Assembly: GCF_026013965.1 (NCBI RefSeq)
Contig: NZ_CP110341.1
Coordinates: forward strand, 1,674,001-1,738,000
DNA: 64,000 nucleotides
Reading direction: 5' to 3'
Origin: Brevibacterium sp. JSBI002
Lineage (GTDB): Bacteria > Actinomycetota > Actinomycetes > Actinomycetales > Brevibacteriaceae
Shown here piece by piece: positions 36,962 through 45,041 of the stretch. The notes beneath the pieces are model-generated. The model saw only the letters and a list, made by a program, of their open reading frames with translations, was not told where the DNA came from and did no database searches. Numbering within the stretch: the first letter of the stretch is position 1; the number at the start of each line of letters is the position of its first letter. The translations under genes were made by a program, and so were the position numbers.

Positions 36962-37533
36962 ATGACCACGTCGACTCCGACCCAACCCGACACCGCACGG
37001 AAACCCACCGCCGTCATCGACCTGCCGACCGCCTCGGCACCGGTATATACGACGATCCTCGACACGGACCTGGGACCGGTCCTGCTCACCTCCGACGGCG
37101 TCCATCTCACTGGTCTCTATCTGGAGGTCTCCGAATTGATCGATGCTCGACTCGACAGAGCGTTCGGAGTCGAACCGACTCCGGAAGACGATCTGGAGAT
37201 CTTCCACCGCACTGAAGTGCAGCTGGGGGAGTACTTCGCCGGCCGCGCACAGCATTTGATCTGCCGTTGGCAGCAAAGGGAACGGAATTCCGACGCTCGG
37301 TATGGCAGGCGCTGACGCAGATCCCGTACGGCAGCACCGCAGGTTACGGTGAACTGGCCGAGATGCTGGGACGACCCGGTGCGGCCCGTGCGGTGGGGGC
37401 CGCCAATGGAAAGAACCCCATCAGCATCATCGTGCCCTGCCACCGAGTCATCGGAGCTGACGGATCCCTGACCGGCTACGCCTGGGGAGAAGAGAAGAAG
37501 CGCCAGCTCCTCACCCTAGAAACCCGCCCCTAA
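36962..37533 (+). pseudogene. ogt: methylated-DNA-protein-cysteine methyltransferase, frameshifted
   Basis: The gene is split between two frames. The N-terminal part (from ATG 36962, AAGGA upstream) reads normally through QLGEYFAGR, and the C-terminal part, with the active site PCHRV, continues in the -1 frame. One missing base after 37246 (GGCCGC^GCAC) explains it: adding a C gives [13 protein letters not shown], as in intact family members. The restored protein of about 190 aa would transfer O6-methyl groups from guanine to its cysteine. Its position after the AdaA-AlkA gene fits an adaptive response. The break may be a sequencing error (see findings). Confidence 0.85.
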
Positions 37534-37536
37534 TTA

Positions 37537-37592
37537 CTACCTGACGGCGGCCCAGCAACCTGGCGCGAGGTTGCTGGGCCGCCGTCAGGTAG
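37537..37592. repeat. 25-bp perfect palindrome with 6-nt loop
   Basis: Arms at 37537-37561 (CTACCTGACGGCGGCCCAGC...) and 37568-37592 are exactly complementary over 25 bp with loop GGCGCG. It begins 4 nt after the ogt stop and lies between ogt and the converging tRNA-Ala. It may be a terminator for ogt, but its perfection and length, and the lack of T tracts, also suit a mobile palindromic element. Confidence 0.85.
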
Positions 37593-37599
37593 CAAGAAA

Positions 37600-37627
37600 G
37601 GCGGGGATCCTTGTTCGGATCCCCGCC
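37600..37627 (-). terminator. rho-independent terminator of tRNA-Ala(GGC)
   Basis: An 11-bp stem GGCGGGGATCC/GGATCCCCGCC with loop TTGTTC, followed on the minus strand by TTTCTT, lies 10 nt past the 3' end of the tRNA. It has the classical stem plus T-rich tail on the minus strand. Confidence 0.8.
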
Positions 37628-37636
37628 CTTCAGCGG

Positions 37637-37709
37637 TGGAGGTAAGGGGATTCGAACCCCTGACCTTCTCCATGCCATGGAGACGCGCTACCAACTGCGC
37701 CATACCCCC
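37637..37709 (-). tRNA. tRNA-Ala (anticodon GGC)
   Basis: The 73-nt minus-strand gene gives a complete cloverleaf: acceptor GGGGGTA/TACCTCC with the alanine G3:U70 pair, D arm GCGC...GCGC, anticodon stem TCTCC/GGAGA with loop ATGGCAT, and T arm AGGGGTTCGAATCCCCT. Anticodon GGC reads GCC and GCU codons. No CCA is encoded. Confidence 0.95.
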
Positions 37710-37896
37710 GCTTGCCAGATCAATATTACCCACGTGTGGGTGAGAGACCAAATCGGCGGGAAGTGACGCTCACCACAAGGCTGGCAATGTTGGAAACCCC
37801 GTGGTCAGGCACTGATCGGGGACGACCCTGAGGCCCGAGTCCGATGAGCTCGGGCCACGGCGAGTCTGCTGTCCCCGGAGGATTCTCCGCGGCGTC

Positions 37897-38124
37897 TCAG
37901 ATGAACGGCCGGACCTGGCTGAGGTAGCGCACGATATCCCGCTCGCGCAGTTCACGTGCGCGCTGCTCGCGAGCGTGTACGCGCAGGCGAGCCTGCTGAC
38001 GACGGGTTGCCTTCAGGCGGCGGGTCTCGGGTGTCGGGGCTGGGCGGCGTGCCCACCGGATGAGCTTCATTCCGGTGCTCAGGGCCCAGCGTCGTGGATA
38101 GGTGAATGGGAATGTGGTGGACAC
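37897..38124 (-). CDS. small basic protein of unknown function
   Basis: A GTG at 38124 behind GAGGAAGAA opens a 75-aa frame. The product is very basic: a short hydrophobic-aromatic start (TTFPFTYPRRWALSTG), then RRPAPTPETRRLKATRRQQARLR-type Arg-rich helices and a C terminus DIVRYLSQVRPFI. No family is recognised. A longer frame continues upstream but has no ribosome binding site. The gene-like start and codon use give moderate support. Confidence 0.5.
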   Translation of the reverse strand: MSTTFPFTYPRRWALSTGMKLIRWARRPAPTPETRRLKATRRQQARLRVHAREQRARELRERDIVRYLSQVRPFI

Positions 38125-38987
38125 AATTCTTCCTCGTGGTTTTCGGGCAGGGGATATCCGCAAATGGGCAGGAGATATCCCGGAATGACGGTCAGATAAA
38201 CAATTGCCGAAAAAGCCGTGACAATGACGATGAATCGCCCGCATAAGGGTGCATATGACAAAGGCTGCTAATTGCCAATGTGGCAATAGGTCATTGAAAT
38301 GACAGCTTCACTGAGATGGCAACGGAATTCGACAGGCAATGAATCCGAACTGGTCGGCCGCAGAGCGGAAGTCGCCAGGTGGTACGGCGCTCACTCGGGA
38401 ATGCAGCAGATCGGACCGAACTCAAACATGTCGGCGTGAAGCGACCGGATCAGGTACGGCAGCTGGCGGTGCCAGGCACAGCAGGGATGCCGAAAGTGAT
38501 CTGGACACAAGCCAGGCGTGAAGAATGCCGGATATCAGGCAACCGGTGGCTCAGAGGACAACGGTGGCCGGAAGCCAACCGGTGGAAAAGACGTGAGAGA
38601 CGGCTGTGTCAGCCGACGAGTCCTTGTCCGCCAATCGGGCAGGCAGCGTATTCATGCCAGGGTGTTCGAAAGTCAGGGCCTGCAAGAAAATTCATCATCG
38701 TAACTGCTCTCCTTTCATGGTCGTGGATCTCGTGGGGACGGCGTGAACGTCCGCTATTGTCAAGGTGCAATCAGGGTGGTGTCTGCGAATCCGTAATTGC
38801 ACTGTCGAATTTAGCACAGCTTTCATTGTGTGTGGGAGTTTTGTTCATTATTTTCTCAAATATTTTCACTTCGTCTGTTCGGGTGAGAAAGACGGTTCGT
38901 GGAAACTGTTGGTCGAAGTGCTGTTTGGGCCGACGTAGAATCATAGGAGACGTGCATCAGTCGGACGCGCAGCTTGAGGAGTTGAGG
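38125..38987. other. gene-poor, AT-richer stretch
   Basis: About 860 nt with no conserved gene. Contents: an inverted repeat ATTGCC-AATGT-GGCAAT (38271-38287) that could be an operator; a possible 29-aa minus-strand ORF (38609-38698); and a markedly AT-rich segment (about 38800-38880) that probably holds promoters. TAGAAT at 38936-38941 may be the -10 box for the stress-protein gene. A plus-strand open frame runs from 38379 through to the stress gene, but its first 200 codons look non-coding. Confidence 0.6.
38609..38698 (-). CDS. possible 29-aa peptide gene
   Basis: On the minus strand an AAAGGAG stands 10 nt before ATGATG, which opens a 29-codon frame (start MMNFLAGPDFRTPWHEYAAC, end GLVG) and a TGA. 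The stop lies inside a CGGCT/AGCCG hairpin (38601-38615) followed by a T-rich stretch, which looks like a terminator. Codon use (TTT, CTT, ACA) is unlike neighbours. It may be a tiny peptide gene, a leader peptide, or chance. Confidence 0.35.
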   Translation of the reverse strand: MMNFLAGPDFRTPWHEYAACPIGGQGLVG

Positions 38988-39893
38988 ATGTCAGAGACCG
39001 CCACCACCAGACGTCTGGTCGTCGGATACATCGCCACGGATCGGGGTCGGGACGCGATCTCACTGGCCATTTCGATCGCGCGGTCCATCGACGTCGAGCT
39101 CGTGGTCACCATCGTCCGTCCGGAATCATCGACGATTCTCGCCGGCAGCGCCGTGCCGAAGGACGGGGCCGGGATCGTGGCCCAGCAGATCGATGATTGG
39201 CTGGACGAAGCGCTGGCACTCATCCCCGATGACATCCGCGCCATAGGCTGCATCCATATCGCCTCGAACGAATCCAAGGGACTCATGGAGGTCGCCGAGC
39301 AGGAAGGCGCACTGGGCATCATCATCGGTGCACGGGCCACCACACTCATGCGCCAACTGCGCATCGGCACGGTCGCTTCGTCGCTGCTGCACTCGTCGAC
39401 GGTACCCGTTATACTCGCCCCGTCGGGCAGATCCGACATCGGTCCGATCTCGCGGGTGACCGCACTCTACGGTGCTCGCCCAGGTGCCTCGTCACTCATC
39501 GGAGCGGCCATCGAATCGGCCGTCGGCCTCGGAGTCGATCTCAGGCTGCTGTCCCTGATCGAGAACGACGGACTCTATGACGACGAGGTCGCCGAGATCA
39601 CCGAATTCGCCGAACAGTACGGGGGAGCGGTGCTGGCCGACGACGCTTCGGAGATGCTGGCTTCTGGCCGCGCGACGGTGAGAACCAAGGCCGGAGCCGA
39701 TATCGAAGAGGCCGCCGAGACCATCGACTGGCAGCCCGGCGACCTCGCCTTTATCGGATCGAGCCGCTTGGGCCACGGAGGCAAGGTCGCGATCGGTGCG
39801 CGGGCTCGCCGCCTGCTGCGTGTCCTGCCCGTTCCGGTCGTGGTCGTGCCCCGACGTGCCGTGAGTCGACTGCACACCGCCGAAACCGACTGA
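38988..39893 (+). CDS. universal stress protein with tandem Usp domains
   Basis: This 301-aa protein has two UspA-like halves: residues about 8-145 (LVVGYIATDRGRDAISLAISIAR ... GIIIGARATTLMRQLRIGTVASSLLHSSTVPVIL) and about 155-295, ending LLRVLPVPVVVVPRR. The first half has a degenerate G-(2x)-G-(9x)-G(S/T) nucleotide motif. Such proteins aid survival under stress or oxygen limitation. GAGGAG precedes the ATG at 38988. The next gene begins one base after its stop codon. Confidence 0.88.
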   Translation: MSETATTRRLVVGYIATDRGRDAISLAISIARSIDVELVVTIVRPESSTILAGSAVPKDGAGIVAQQIDDWLDEALALIPDDIRAIGCIHIASNESKGLMEVAEQEGALGIIIGARATTLMRQLRIGTVASSLLHSSTVPVILAPSGRSDIGPISRVTALYGARPGASSLIGAAIESAVGLGVDLRLLSLIENDGLYDDEVAEITEFAEQYGGAVLADDASEMLASGRATVRTKAGADIEEAAETIDWQPGDLAFIGSSRLGHGGKVAIGARARRLLRVLPVPVVVVPRRAVSRLHTAETD

Positions 39894-39894
39894 G

Positions 39895-40770
39895 GTGCGG
39901 ATACGTCAATCACAGCGGACCGACATCCGCCTGGGCTCCCACAGCACGGCCGCGTGGCTCTATCCGGGTGACAGGCGTCGGCGTCCGCTGCTGATGGTGC
40001 ACGGCTTCCGTGGGGACCATCATGGAATGGACCTCATCGCCGGCAGCATCACCGACCGCGAGGTGGTCGTGCCCGACCTGCCCGGGTTCGGTCTCACGGC
40101 CCCGCTGGGCTCGGGCTCGTCGCTCTCTGCCTTCGTCGATCATCTCCTCGCGCTGCGCGCCGATGTGGGCAGGCAGCGGGGCGTGACACCGATCCTGGTG
40201 GGGCACTCCTTCGGATCGATCCTGGTCAGCCACCTAGCGGCCTCCCACCGGGACGTCATCGACGAGCTCGTGCTCATCAATCCGATCACCAGCCCCGCAC
40301 TCGAAGGACCCGCACGCTTCCTCACCGCGGTCACCCGCGCCTACTATGCCCTCGGCGCGCGGCTGCCCGAGCGCGCCGGTCGCGCCCTGCTGAGCAACCC
40401 CGTGATCGTCCGCGCCATGAGTGTGGCCATGGCCACGACCGGCGATCCCGGCCTGCGTTCTTACATCCATGATCAGCACGCGCGGCACTTCTCGTCGTTC
40501 GCCGACCGCACGTCCCTGTCAGAGGCCTTCGCGACGTCGGTCGCGCACACCGTCACCGAGGTGGCCGACCACTTGAGTATGCCCACGCTCGTCATCGCCG
40601 GCGATCATGACGCCATCGCTCCGATCGGACCGACCCGTGCATTCGTGGAGAAGCTCCCCGACGTCGATTTCGTGGAATTGGGCGGGGTGGGCCACCTCGT
40701 GCACTATGAGCGCTCGGAGGAAGCCGCCTCGGCGACCATGGATTTCTGTCACCGTCGAATCGACAGGTGA
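39895..40770 (+). CDS. alpha/beta hydrolase
   Basis: This 291-aa hydrolase has HGFRGDHHGMD (oxyanion-hole region, residue 35 on), the nucleophile elbow VGHSFGSIL near 103, an acidic residue in IAGDHDAIAP and the catalytic His in GGVGHLVHYER. It resembles lysophospholipase or haloalkane-dehalogenase-type hydrolases; the substrate is unknown. It starts at GTG 39895, one base after the stress-protein stop, so the two are likely in one operon. A strong hairpin follows. Confidence 0.85.
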   Translation: MRIRQSQRTDIRLGSHSTAAWLYPGDRRRRPLLMVHGFRGDHHGMDLIAGSITDREVVVPDLPGFGLTAPLGSGSSLSAFVDHLLALRADVGRQRGVTPILVGHSFGSILVSHLAASHRDVIDELVLINPITSPALEGPARFLTAVTRAYYALGARLPERAGRALLSNPVIVRAMSVAMATTGDPGLRSYIHDQHARHFSSFADRTSLSEAFATSVAHTVTEVADHLSMPTLVIAGDHDAIAPIGPTRAFVEKLPDVDFVELGGVGHLVHYERSEEAASATMDFCHRRIDR

Positions 40771-40789
40771 TTCGGCGTGTGACAAGACG

Positions 40790-40821
40790 AAGGGCCGCTG
40801 CGCATCAGCGCAGCGGCCCTT
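40790..40821. terminator. bidirectional hairpin terminator
   Basis: A 14-bp perfect stem (AAGGGCCGCTGCGC, 40790-40803, with 40808-40821) and a 4-nt loop lie between the converging hydrolase and a small membrane protein gene. The plus side is followed by CTTATG, the minus side by TCGTCTTG. Confidence 0.8.
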
Positions 40822-40839
40822 CTTATGCCGTGTAGGAGA

Positions 40840-41070
40840 TCAGCGGCGACCGTCGCGCGCCCAACGGTAGACGATCGGCACGAGGAACGCGAAGCTCGAT
40901 GCGAGCAGACCACCCCAGAACACCCAGAATTCGGTTCCCTCAGGCGAGGAGAACGAGGCTCCGAAAAGGTAGAGACCGAACAGGAAGAGCGCGAAGGCAA
41001 AGACGAAGACGATGACATCGGCGAACGATGCTGAATTGCGGGTTCTCTTCGGGGCGGCGATATCGGACAT
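40840..41070 (-). CDS. small two-span membrane protein
   Basis: This 76-aa protein has two hydrophobic spans (about 17-42 and 49-67) separated by SSPEGTEF and a basic C terminus RWARDGRR. The ATG at 41070 has a perfect GGAGGAG ribosome binding site. No family is recognised. It is probably an inner membrane protein. Confidence 0.75.
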   Translation of the reverse strand: MSDIAAPKRTRNSASFADVIVFVFAFALFLFGLYLFGASFSSPEGTEFWVFWGGLLASSFAFLVPIVYRWARDGRR

Positions 41071-41142
41071 GGTCTCCTCCGGCGATGATTCTGGTGGTCA
41101 GCTGACTCTCAGCGACAGTCTACATCGCGTAGAGGACTTTGC

Positions 41143-41562
41143 TCATCTCCGGTCGTGTTCGGCGCTTCGCTCCGGGACCAGCCAACCGAGCAGAGCCGAG
41201 ACGATCGAGACGATGATCGCGGCGAAGATGGCGGAGAAGAAGAACGAATCGATGGTGAACTCGAACGGGGTGAACCCGCTGAGCCAGCTCGTCAGCGCCA
41301 ACATGATCGCGTTGATGACGATCGAGAACAGCCCCAGAGTCAGACACGTGATCGGAGCCGAGACGAAGCTGAGGATCGGTTTGATGAAAGCGTTCGCCAA
41401 TCCGAAGATGAGGCCGATGACGAGGTAGGAGATGATCGTCGCCGGTATGGCTCCGGCCTGCTCCTCGACGACCCGGTTCCCTGTGATCGTCACACCCGGC
41501 AGGATCCAGGCCGCCACCCAGATCGCACAGGCGTTGACGATGACGCGAGACAAGAAGTTCAT
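41143..41562 (-). CDS. phage-holin-4-2-like (YvlD/DUF360) membrane protein
   Basis: This 139-aa protein with four spans has the family pattern LIFGLANAFIKPILSFVSAPITCLTLGLFSIVINAIMLAL. The Pfam name refers to a phage holin, but chromosomal members are small membrane proteins linked to envelope stress, with no lysis role. The ATG at 41562 has GAGG at good spacing; the ATG at 41571 touches the same GAGG and is less likely. The end of the gene carries a charged tail EHDRR. Confidence 0.82.
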   Translation of the reverse strand: MNFLSRVIVNACAIWVAAWILPGVTITGNRVVEEQAGAIPATIISYLVIGLIFGLANAFIKPILSFVSAPITCLTLGLFSIVINAIMLALTSWLSGFTPFEFTIDSFFFSAIFAAIIVSIVSALLGWLVPERSAEHDRR

Positions 41563-41814
41563 ATCCGTCATCCTCGCAGACCGATCTGCGTTCTTTCTGA
41601 GTCGCGGATGGGAATGAGTTCCGTGCCATGGTGATCAAACTCAACGTCGCTTGGTGCACTGGCACTCGAATCGGATCGGCAAACACAGTAGCCTGAAGGG
41701 GAACCTCTCGGTTCGACTTTCTCAGACCAACAGCGTGCACCTACCGAGTGATTTGATCCAGGTCACCACGGCGGCACGACCTCCCGGATGAGCGGGAGCA
41801 GAAACTGGATTGAT

Positions 41815-43125
41815 ATGACAGACAGCGACACACCCTCCTCGGCTCGGCGCACCACCGTGCAGCAGTCTTCACCGACTCTGTTCTCGGCCGTCGGGCGCAG
41901 CTATTTCCCGATCGCCTTCGTCGCCCGCATGCCTTTCGCCATGATCGTCGTCGGTGTGCTCACCCTCGTTGTGGCCGCACGCGGATCGCTCAGCCTGGGC
42001 GGGATCAACTCCGCCATGGTCGGATTGGGCACGGCTCTGTTCGGTTCCTTCATCGGGGCGGCCGCTGATCGTTGGGGTCAGCGCTACGTTCTGCTCATCG
42101 CCGGGATCCTCAACTGCCTGGCGCTGACTTTCATGGCATGGGTCGTCTTCAGCCCGCTGCCGGATTTCGTCGTGTTCATCGCCGCCTTCGCGATCGGTGC
42201 CACCTCACCTCAGGTCGCACCGATGTCGCGGTCTCGCATCGTCGACATCGTCATGTCCGTGCTGCCCTTGTCGAGGCGGCCGAAGGTGCTCAATGCCACG
42301 ATGGCCTACGAATCCGCCGCCGATGAGGTCATCTTCGTCTTCGGACCTTTCCTCGTCGGACTCTTGGCGACCTTCTTCACCCCGGTCGCGCCCATCATCG
42401 GGGCGATCGTGATGACGCTCGTCTTCGTCTCCGCCTTCGCACTCCACCCGACAGGTCGGGCGCGTTCGACGGGGACGTCGAGCAGCCTCGGCGAGCGTGC
42501 TCCGGCCAAGGACGTGTTCACCGCCGGTGTCTTCGTCATCATCCTCGGCGTGTTCGGCGTCGGCATGGTGTTCGGCTCTACGCTCACGGCTCTCACCGCG
42601 TTGACCAACGACATCGGCCGACCGGAGGAAGCCGGACTCATCTACGGAGTCATGGGCATCGGCTCTGCGGTGCTGGCGATCTCGGTGGCGCTGTTCCCCT
42701 CAGCGTTCGCGCTGTGGGCCCGACTGCTGTGTTTCGCGCCGGTTCTGGTCACGGGCTCGGTCATCCTCGCATCGACAGAAGCGATGCCGATCATCGTCAT
42801 GGCTCTGCTGCTCATGGGAACGGGAATCGGGCCGAGCCTCGTCACCCTCTTCAGCCTCGCTGCCGAACGGGCACCGCTCGGACGCTCGGCGACGGTGATG
42901 TCGATGGCGGGGTCGGCGATCATCGTCGGCCAATCGGTGTCCTCGGCGATCAACGGAATCCTCGCCGAGGATCAGGGAACGGCCGTGGCGATGGCCGTCC
43001 CGGTGGCCGCCTCGGCGATCGTCCTCTGTGCCGGTATCCTCAATCTGTTCGTCGGGAAGCGCCGCGATCAGAACGCTGACAAGCCGTCACGGCATCGCGT
43101 AACAGACGGCGAAGAAGAGATCTGA
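41815..43125 (+). CDS. MFS transporter
   Basis: This 436-aa protein has 12 hydrophobic spans and the MFS loop GSFIGAAADRWGQRYVLL between spans 2 and 3. The family is an exporter-like MFS of unknown substrate. I chose the ATG at 41815 (GGAT 5 nt upstream); an in-frame ATG at 41788 would add nine residues. It stands alone between the YvlD-like gene and the peptide transporter. Confidence 0.83.
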   Translation: MTDSDTPSSARRTTVQQSSPTLFSAVGRSYFPIAFVARMPFAMIVVGVLTLVVAARGSLSLGGINSAMVGLGTALFGSFIGAAADRWGQRYVLLIAGILNCLALTFMAWVVFSPLPDFVVFIAAFAIGATSPQVAPMSRSRIVDIVMSVLPLSRRPKVLNATMAYESAADEVIFVFGPFLVGLLATFFTPVAPIIGAIVMTLVFVSAFALHPTGRARSTGTSSSLGERAPAKDVFTAGVFVIILGVFGVGMVFGSTLTALTALTNDIGRPEEAGLIYGVMGIGSAVLAISVALFPSAFALWARLLCFAPVLVTGSVILASTEAMPIIVMALLLMGTGIGPSLVTLFSLAAERAPLGRSATVMSMAGSAIIVGQSVSSAINGILAEDQGTAVAMAVPVAASAIVLCAGILNLFVGKRRDQNADKPSRHRVTDGEEEI

Positions 43126-43272
43126 ATCACTCTGACTTTCCGCTTTTTGGGACGGCGTGTCCCAGGCGTTGCCAGGTGTGACCACGGCAAAACCGAGGAG
43201 TAGGATGTCCGCTGGTCCATCGTGAAATGCGCCACGGATCGTGGCCTCTCACACCACTACGGAAAGCACACA

Positions 43273-44742
43273 ATGTCTTCAAGCACCTCGACGACCGAGG
43301 CCGTCCGCAGCGACACCCGCTTCTTCGGACACCCTCTGCCGCTCTTGCAGCTGTTCAGCCTGGAACTGTGGGAGCGATTCTCCTACTACGGAATGAACGG
43401 CATCCTCGCCCTCTACCTCTACTTCAGTGTCACCGACGGCGGCATGGGGATGGAGCAGGGTACGGCCGTGGGCATCGTCGGTGCGTACGGCGGTGCCGTC
43501 TTCCTCGCTACGATCCTCGGCGCCTGGATCGCCGACCGCCTCGCCGGAGCCGAGAAGGTCCTCTTCTACTCAGCGATCATCATCATGGTCGGCCACATCT
43601 GCTTGGCGTTCATCCCCGGTTTTGGGGGAGTGGCGGTCGGCCTCATCCTCGTTGCGCTCGGATCCGGCGGTCTCAAGGCGAATGCCTCGGCACTCGTCGG
43701 TGAACTCTACGAAGAGAAGGATCCGCGCCGTGACGCCGGTTTCACCATCTTCTACATGGGTGTGAACATCGGAGCCTTGTTCGGACCGCTGATCACAGGT
43801 CTGCTGCAGTCGAACATCGGCTTCCACTACGGCTTCGGGGCCGCCGCGATCGGCATGGCCCTTGGTCTCGTCATCTACCTCACCGGTCGCAAGAATCTGC
43901 CGCCGGAGTCGCGGGTGGCGGTCAACCCGCTGCCGAAGAACAAGCTCTACCTCTTCGTCGTGGCCGTCGTGGTCGTCGTTCTCCTCGCCGTCATTCTGTG
44001 GATGACGAAGGTCGTCAACCCCGAGAACCTCGATTGGTGGATCGCCGGCATCTCCGCCGGTGCGGCCGCCTGCTACTTCATCGTCATGTACACCTCACGG
44101 CAGACGAAAGGCGACGAGCGCTCCCGCGTCCTCGCCTACATCCCATTCTTCATCACCGTCGTCATCTTCTGGTCGATGTACCAGCAGATCTTCGGCGTGC
44201 TGACCGTCTACTCGGATACCCAGCTCAACCGTTCGATCTTCGGTTGGGAGATGCCGATCAACTGGATCCAGCTGATCCCTGCGTTCTTCGTCATCGTCTT
44301 CGCCCCGCTGTTCGCGACCATGTGGATGAAGCTCGGACCCAAGCAGATCTCGACACCTGTCAAGGCCGGACTGTCTCTCGTGCTCATCGGCATCGGCTTC
44401 CTCATGTTCCTGCCCTTCGCTGAGGCCGGGCAAAATGAGACCCCGCTGCTGTGGGTATGTCTGACCCTCGCCGTGTTCGTCTTCGGTGAGCTGCTCATCT
44501 CGCCGGTGGGACTCTCGTTCTCCACGAAGGTCGCTCCGAAGGTATTCCAGTCGCAGATGATCGCCGTGTTCTTCCTCGCCTCAGGCGTGGGTACGGCGCT
44601 GTCCGGTGTGCTCGGCGGGTACTTCGACGCCGGCAACCAGGCACCCTACTGGCTGTCGGTCGGCGGATCGTCGGTCGTGCTCGGCCTGCTCGCGCTGACG
44701 CTGACGAAGCCGATGCTGGGGCTGCTGCGCGGAATCCGCTGA
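43273..44742 (+). CDS. POT-family proton-dependent di/tripeptide transporter
   Basis: This 489-aa protein with 14 predicted spans has the POT signatures ELWERFSYYGMNGILALYL (residues 34-52, including the E-x-x-E-R-type proton-coupling motif) and the PTR2 segment FTIFYMGVNIGALFGPLITG near 175. It imports di- and tripeptides with protons, supplying amino acids. The ATG at 43273 is favoured over upstream starts because it begins the SSSTSTT polar tail seen in such proteins. A hairpin follows 30 nt after the stop. Confidence 0.93.
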   Translation: MSSSTSTTEAVRSDTRFFGHPLPLLQLFSLELWERFSYYGMNGILALYLYFSVTDGGMGMEQGTAVGIVGAYGGAVFLATILGAWIADRLAGAEKVLFYSAIIIMVGHICLAFIPGFGGVAVGLILVALGSGGLKANASALVGELYEEKDPRRDAGFTIFYMGVNIGALFGPLITGLLQSNIGFHYGFGAAAIGMALGLVIYLTGRKNLPPESRVAVNPLPKNKLYLFVVAVVVVVLLAVILWMTKVVNPENLDWWIAGISAGAAACYFIVMYTSRQTKGDERSRVLAYIPFFITVVIFWSMYQQIFGVLTVYSDTQLNRSIFGWEMPINWIQLIPAFFVIVFAPLFATMWMKLGPKQISTPVKAGLSLVLIGIGFLMFLPFAEAGQNETPLLWVCLTLAVFVFGELLISPVGLSFSTKVAPKVFQSQMIAVFFLASGVGTALSGVLGGYFDAGNQAPYWLSVGGSSVVLGLLALTLTKPMLGLLRGIR

Positions 44743-44771
44743 TTCAGTCAGTGCGCGGATAGTCAGTTCAG

Positions 44772-44813
44772 CCCGAGGGCCCCTGTGAGTCACCGACTCG
44801 CAGGGGCCCTCGG
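44772..44813. terminator. hairpin terminator after the peptide transporter
   Basis: An 18-nt stem CCCGAGGGCCCCTGTGAG pairs with CTCGCAGGGGCCCTCGG with one G:U and little loop (about TCACCGA). It is 30 nt past the transporter stop. Confidence 0.75.
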
Positions 44814-44923
44814 CGTTGCCTGGGGGCATCCCTCACCCGCAGTGTCGTTTCAGAGCGTTGCAGCACGAGGGTGTGGCCGGACGGGCGATGGATGCCGGAG
44901 CAACGGTATGAATTGGCACTAGT

Positions 44924-44980
44924 GGGAGGGCGTGCGACTGACGGGAGGGCGTGCGGCCGACGGGAGGGCGTGACGCGGGC
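44924..44980. repeat. three 19-bp G-rich tandem repeats
   Basis: Copies start at 44924, 44943 and 44962. Each begins GGGAGGGCGTG; the first two differ at two of 19 positions (GGGAGGGCGTGCGACTGAC and GGGAGGGCGTGCGGCCGAC) and the third diverges in its second half. The six G3 runs could form a G-quadruplex on the plus strand. It lies in the 300-nt gap between the peptide transporter and the end of the CPBP gene; nothing else is seen there. Confidence 0.8.
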
Positions 44981-45041
44981 TGGGTGAATCGCAAGCACAG
45001 CGCGGCACAGCCTCAGCGAGCGTGTGTGACGCGCCCCCGAG

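Noticed and set aside
37237..37270. Programmed -1 frameshifting in ogt
   Set aside because: No slippery heptamer or stimulatory hairpin is seen, and the same CCGC^G loss breaks two other genes, so a lost base is the simpler explanation.
38079..38261. A 60-codon minus-strand frame with a membrane-like segment
   Set aside because: It starts only at TTG, has no ribosome binding site, and overlaps the better supported basic protein frame at 37897-38124.
38379..38987. Long N-terminal extension of the universal stress protein gene
   Set aside because: The first 200 codons have Arg/Gly-rich composition without domain, and a GAGGAG with ATG at 38988 fits the family start.
41143..41562. Phage holin family protein as a sign of prophage
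   Set aside because: No other phage gene is near. The sequence is of the chromosomal YvlD/DUF360 type, so the Pfam name misleads.
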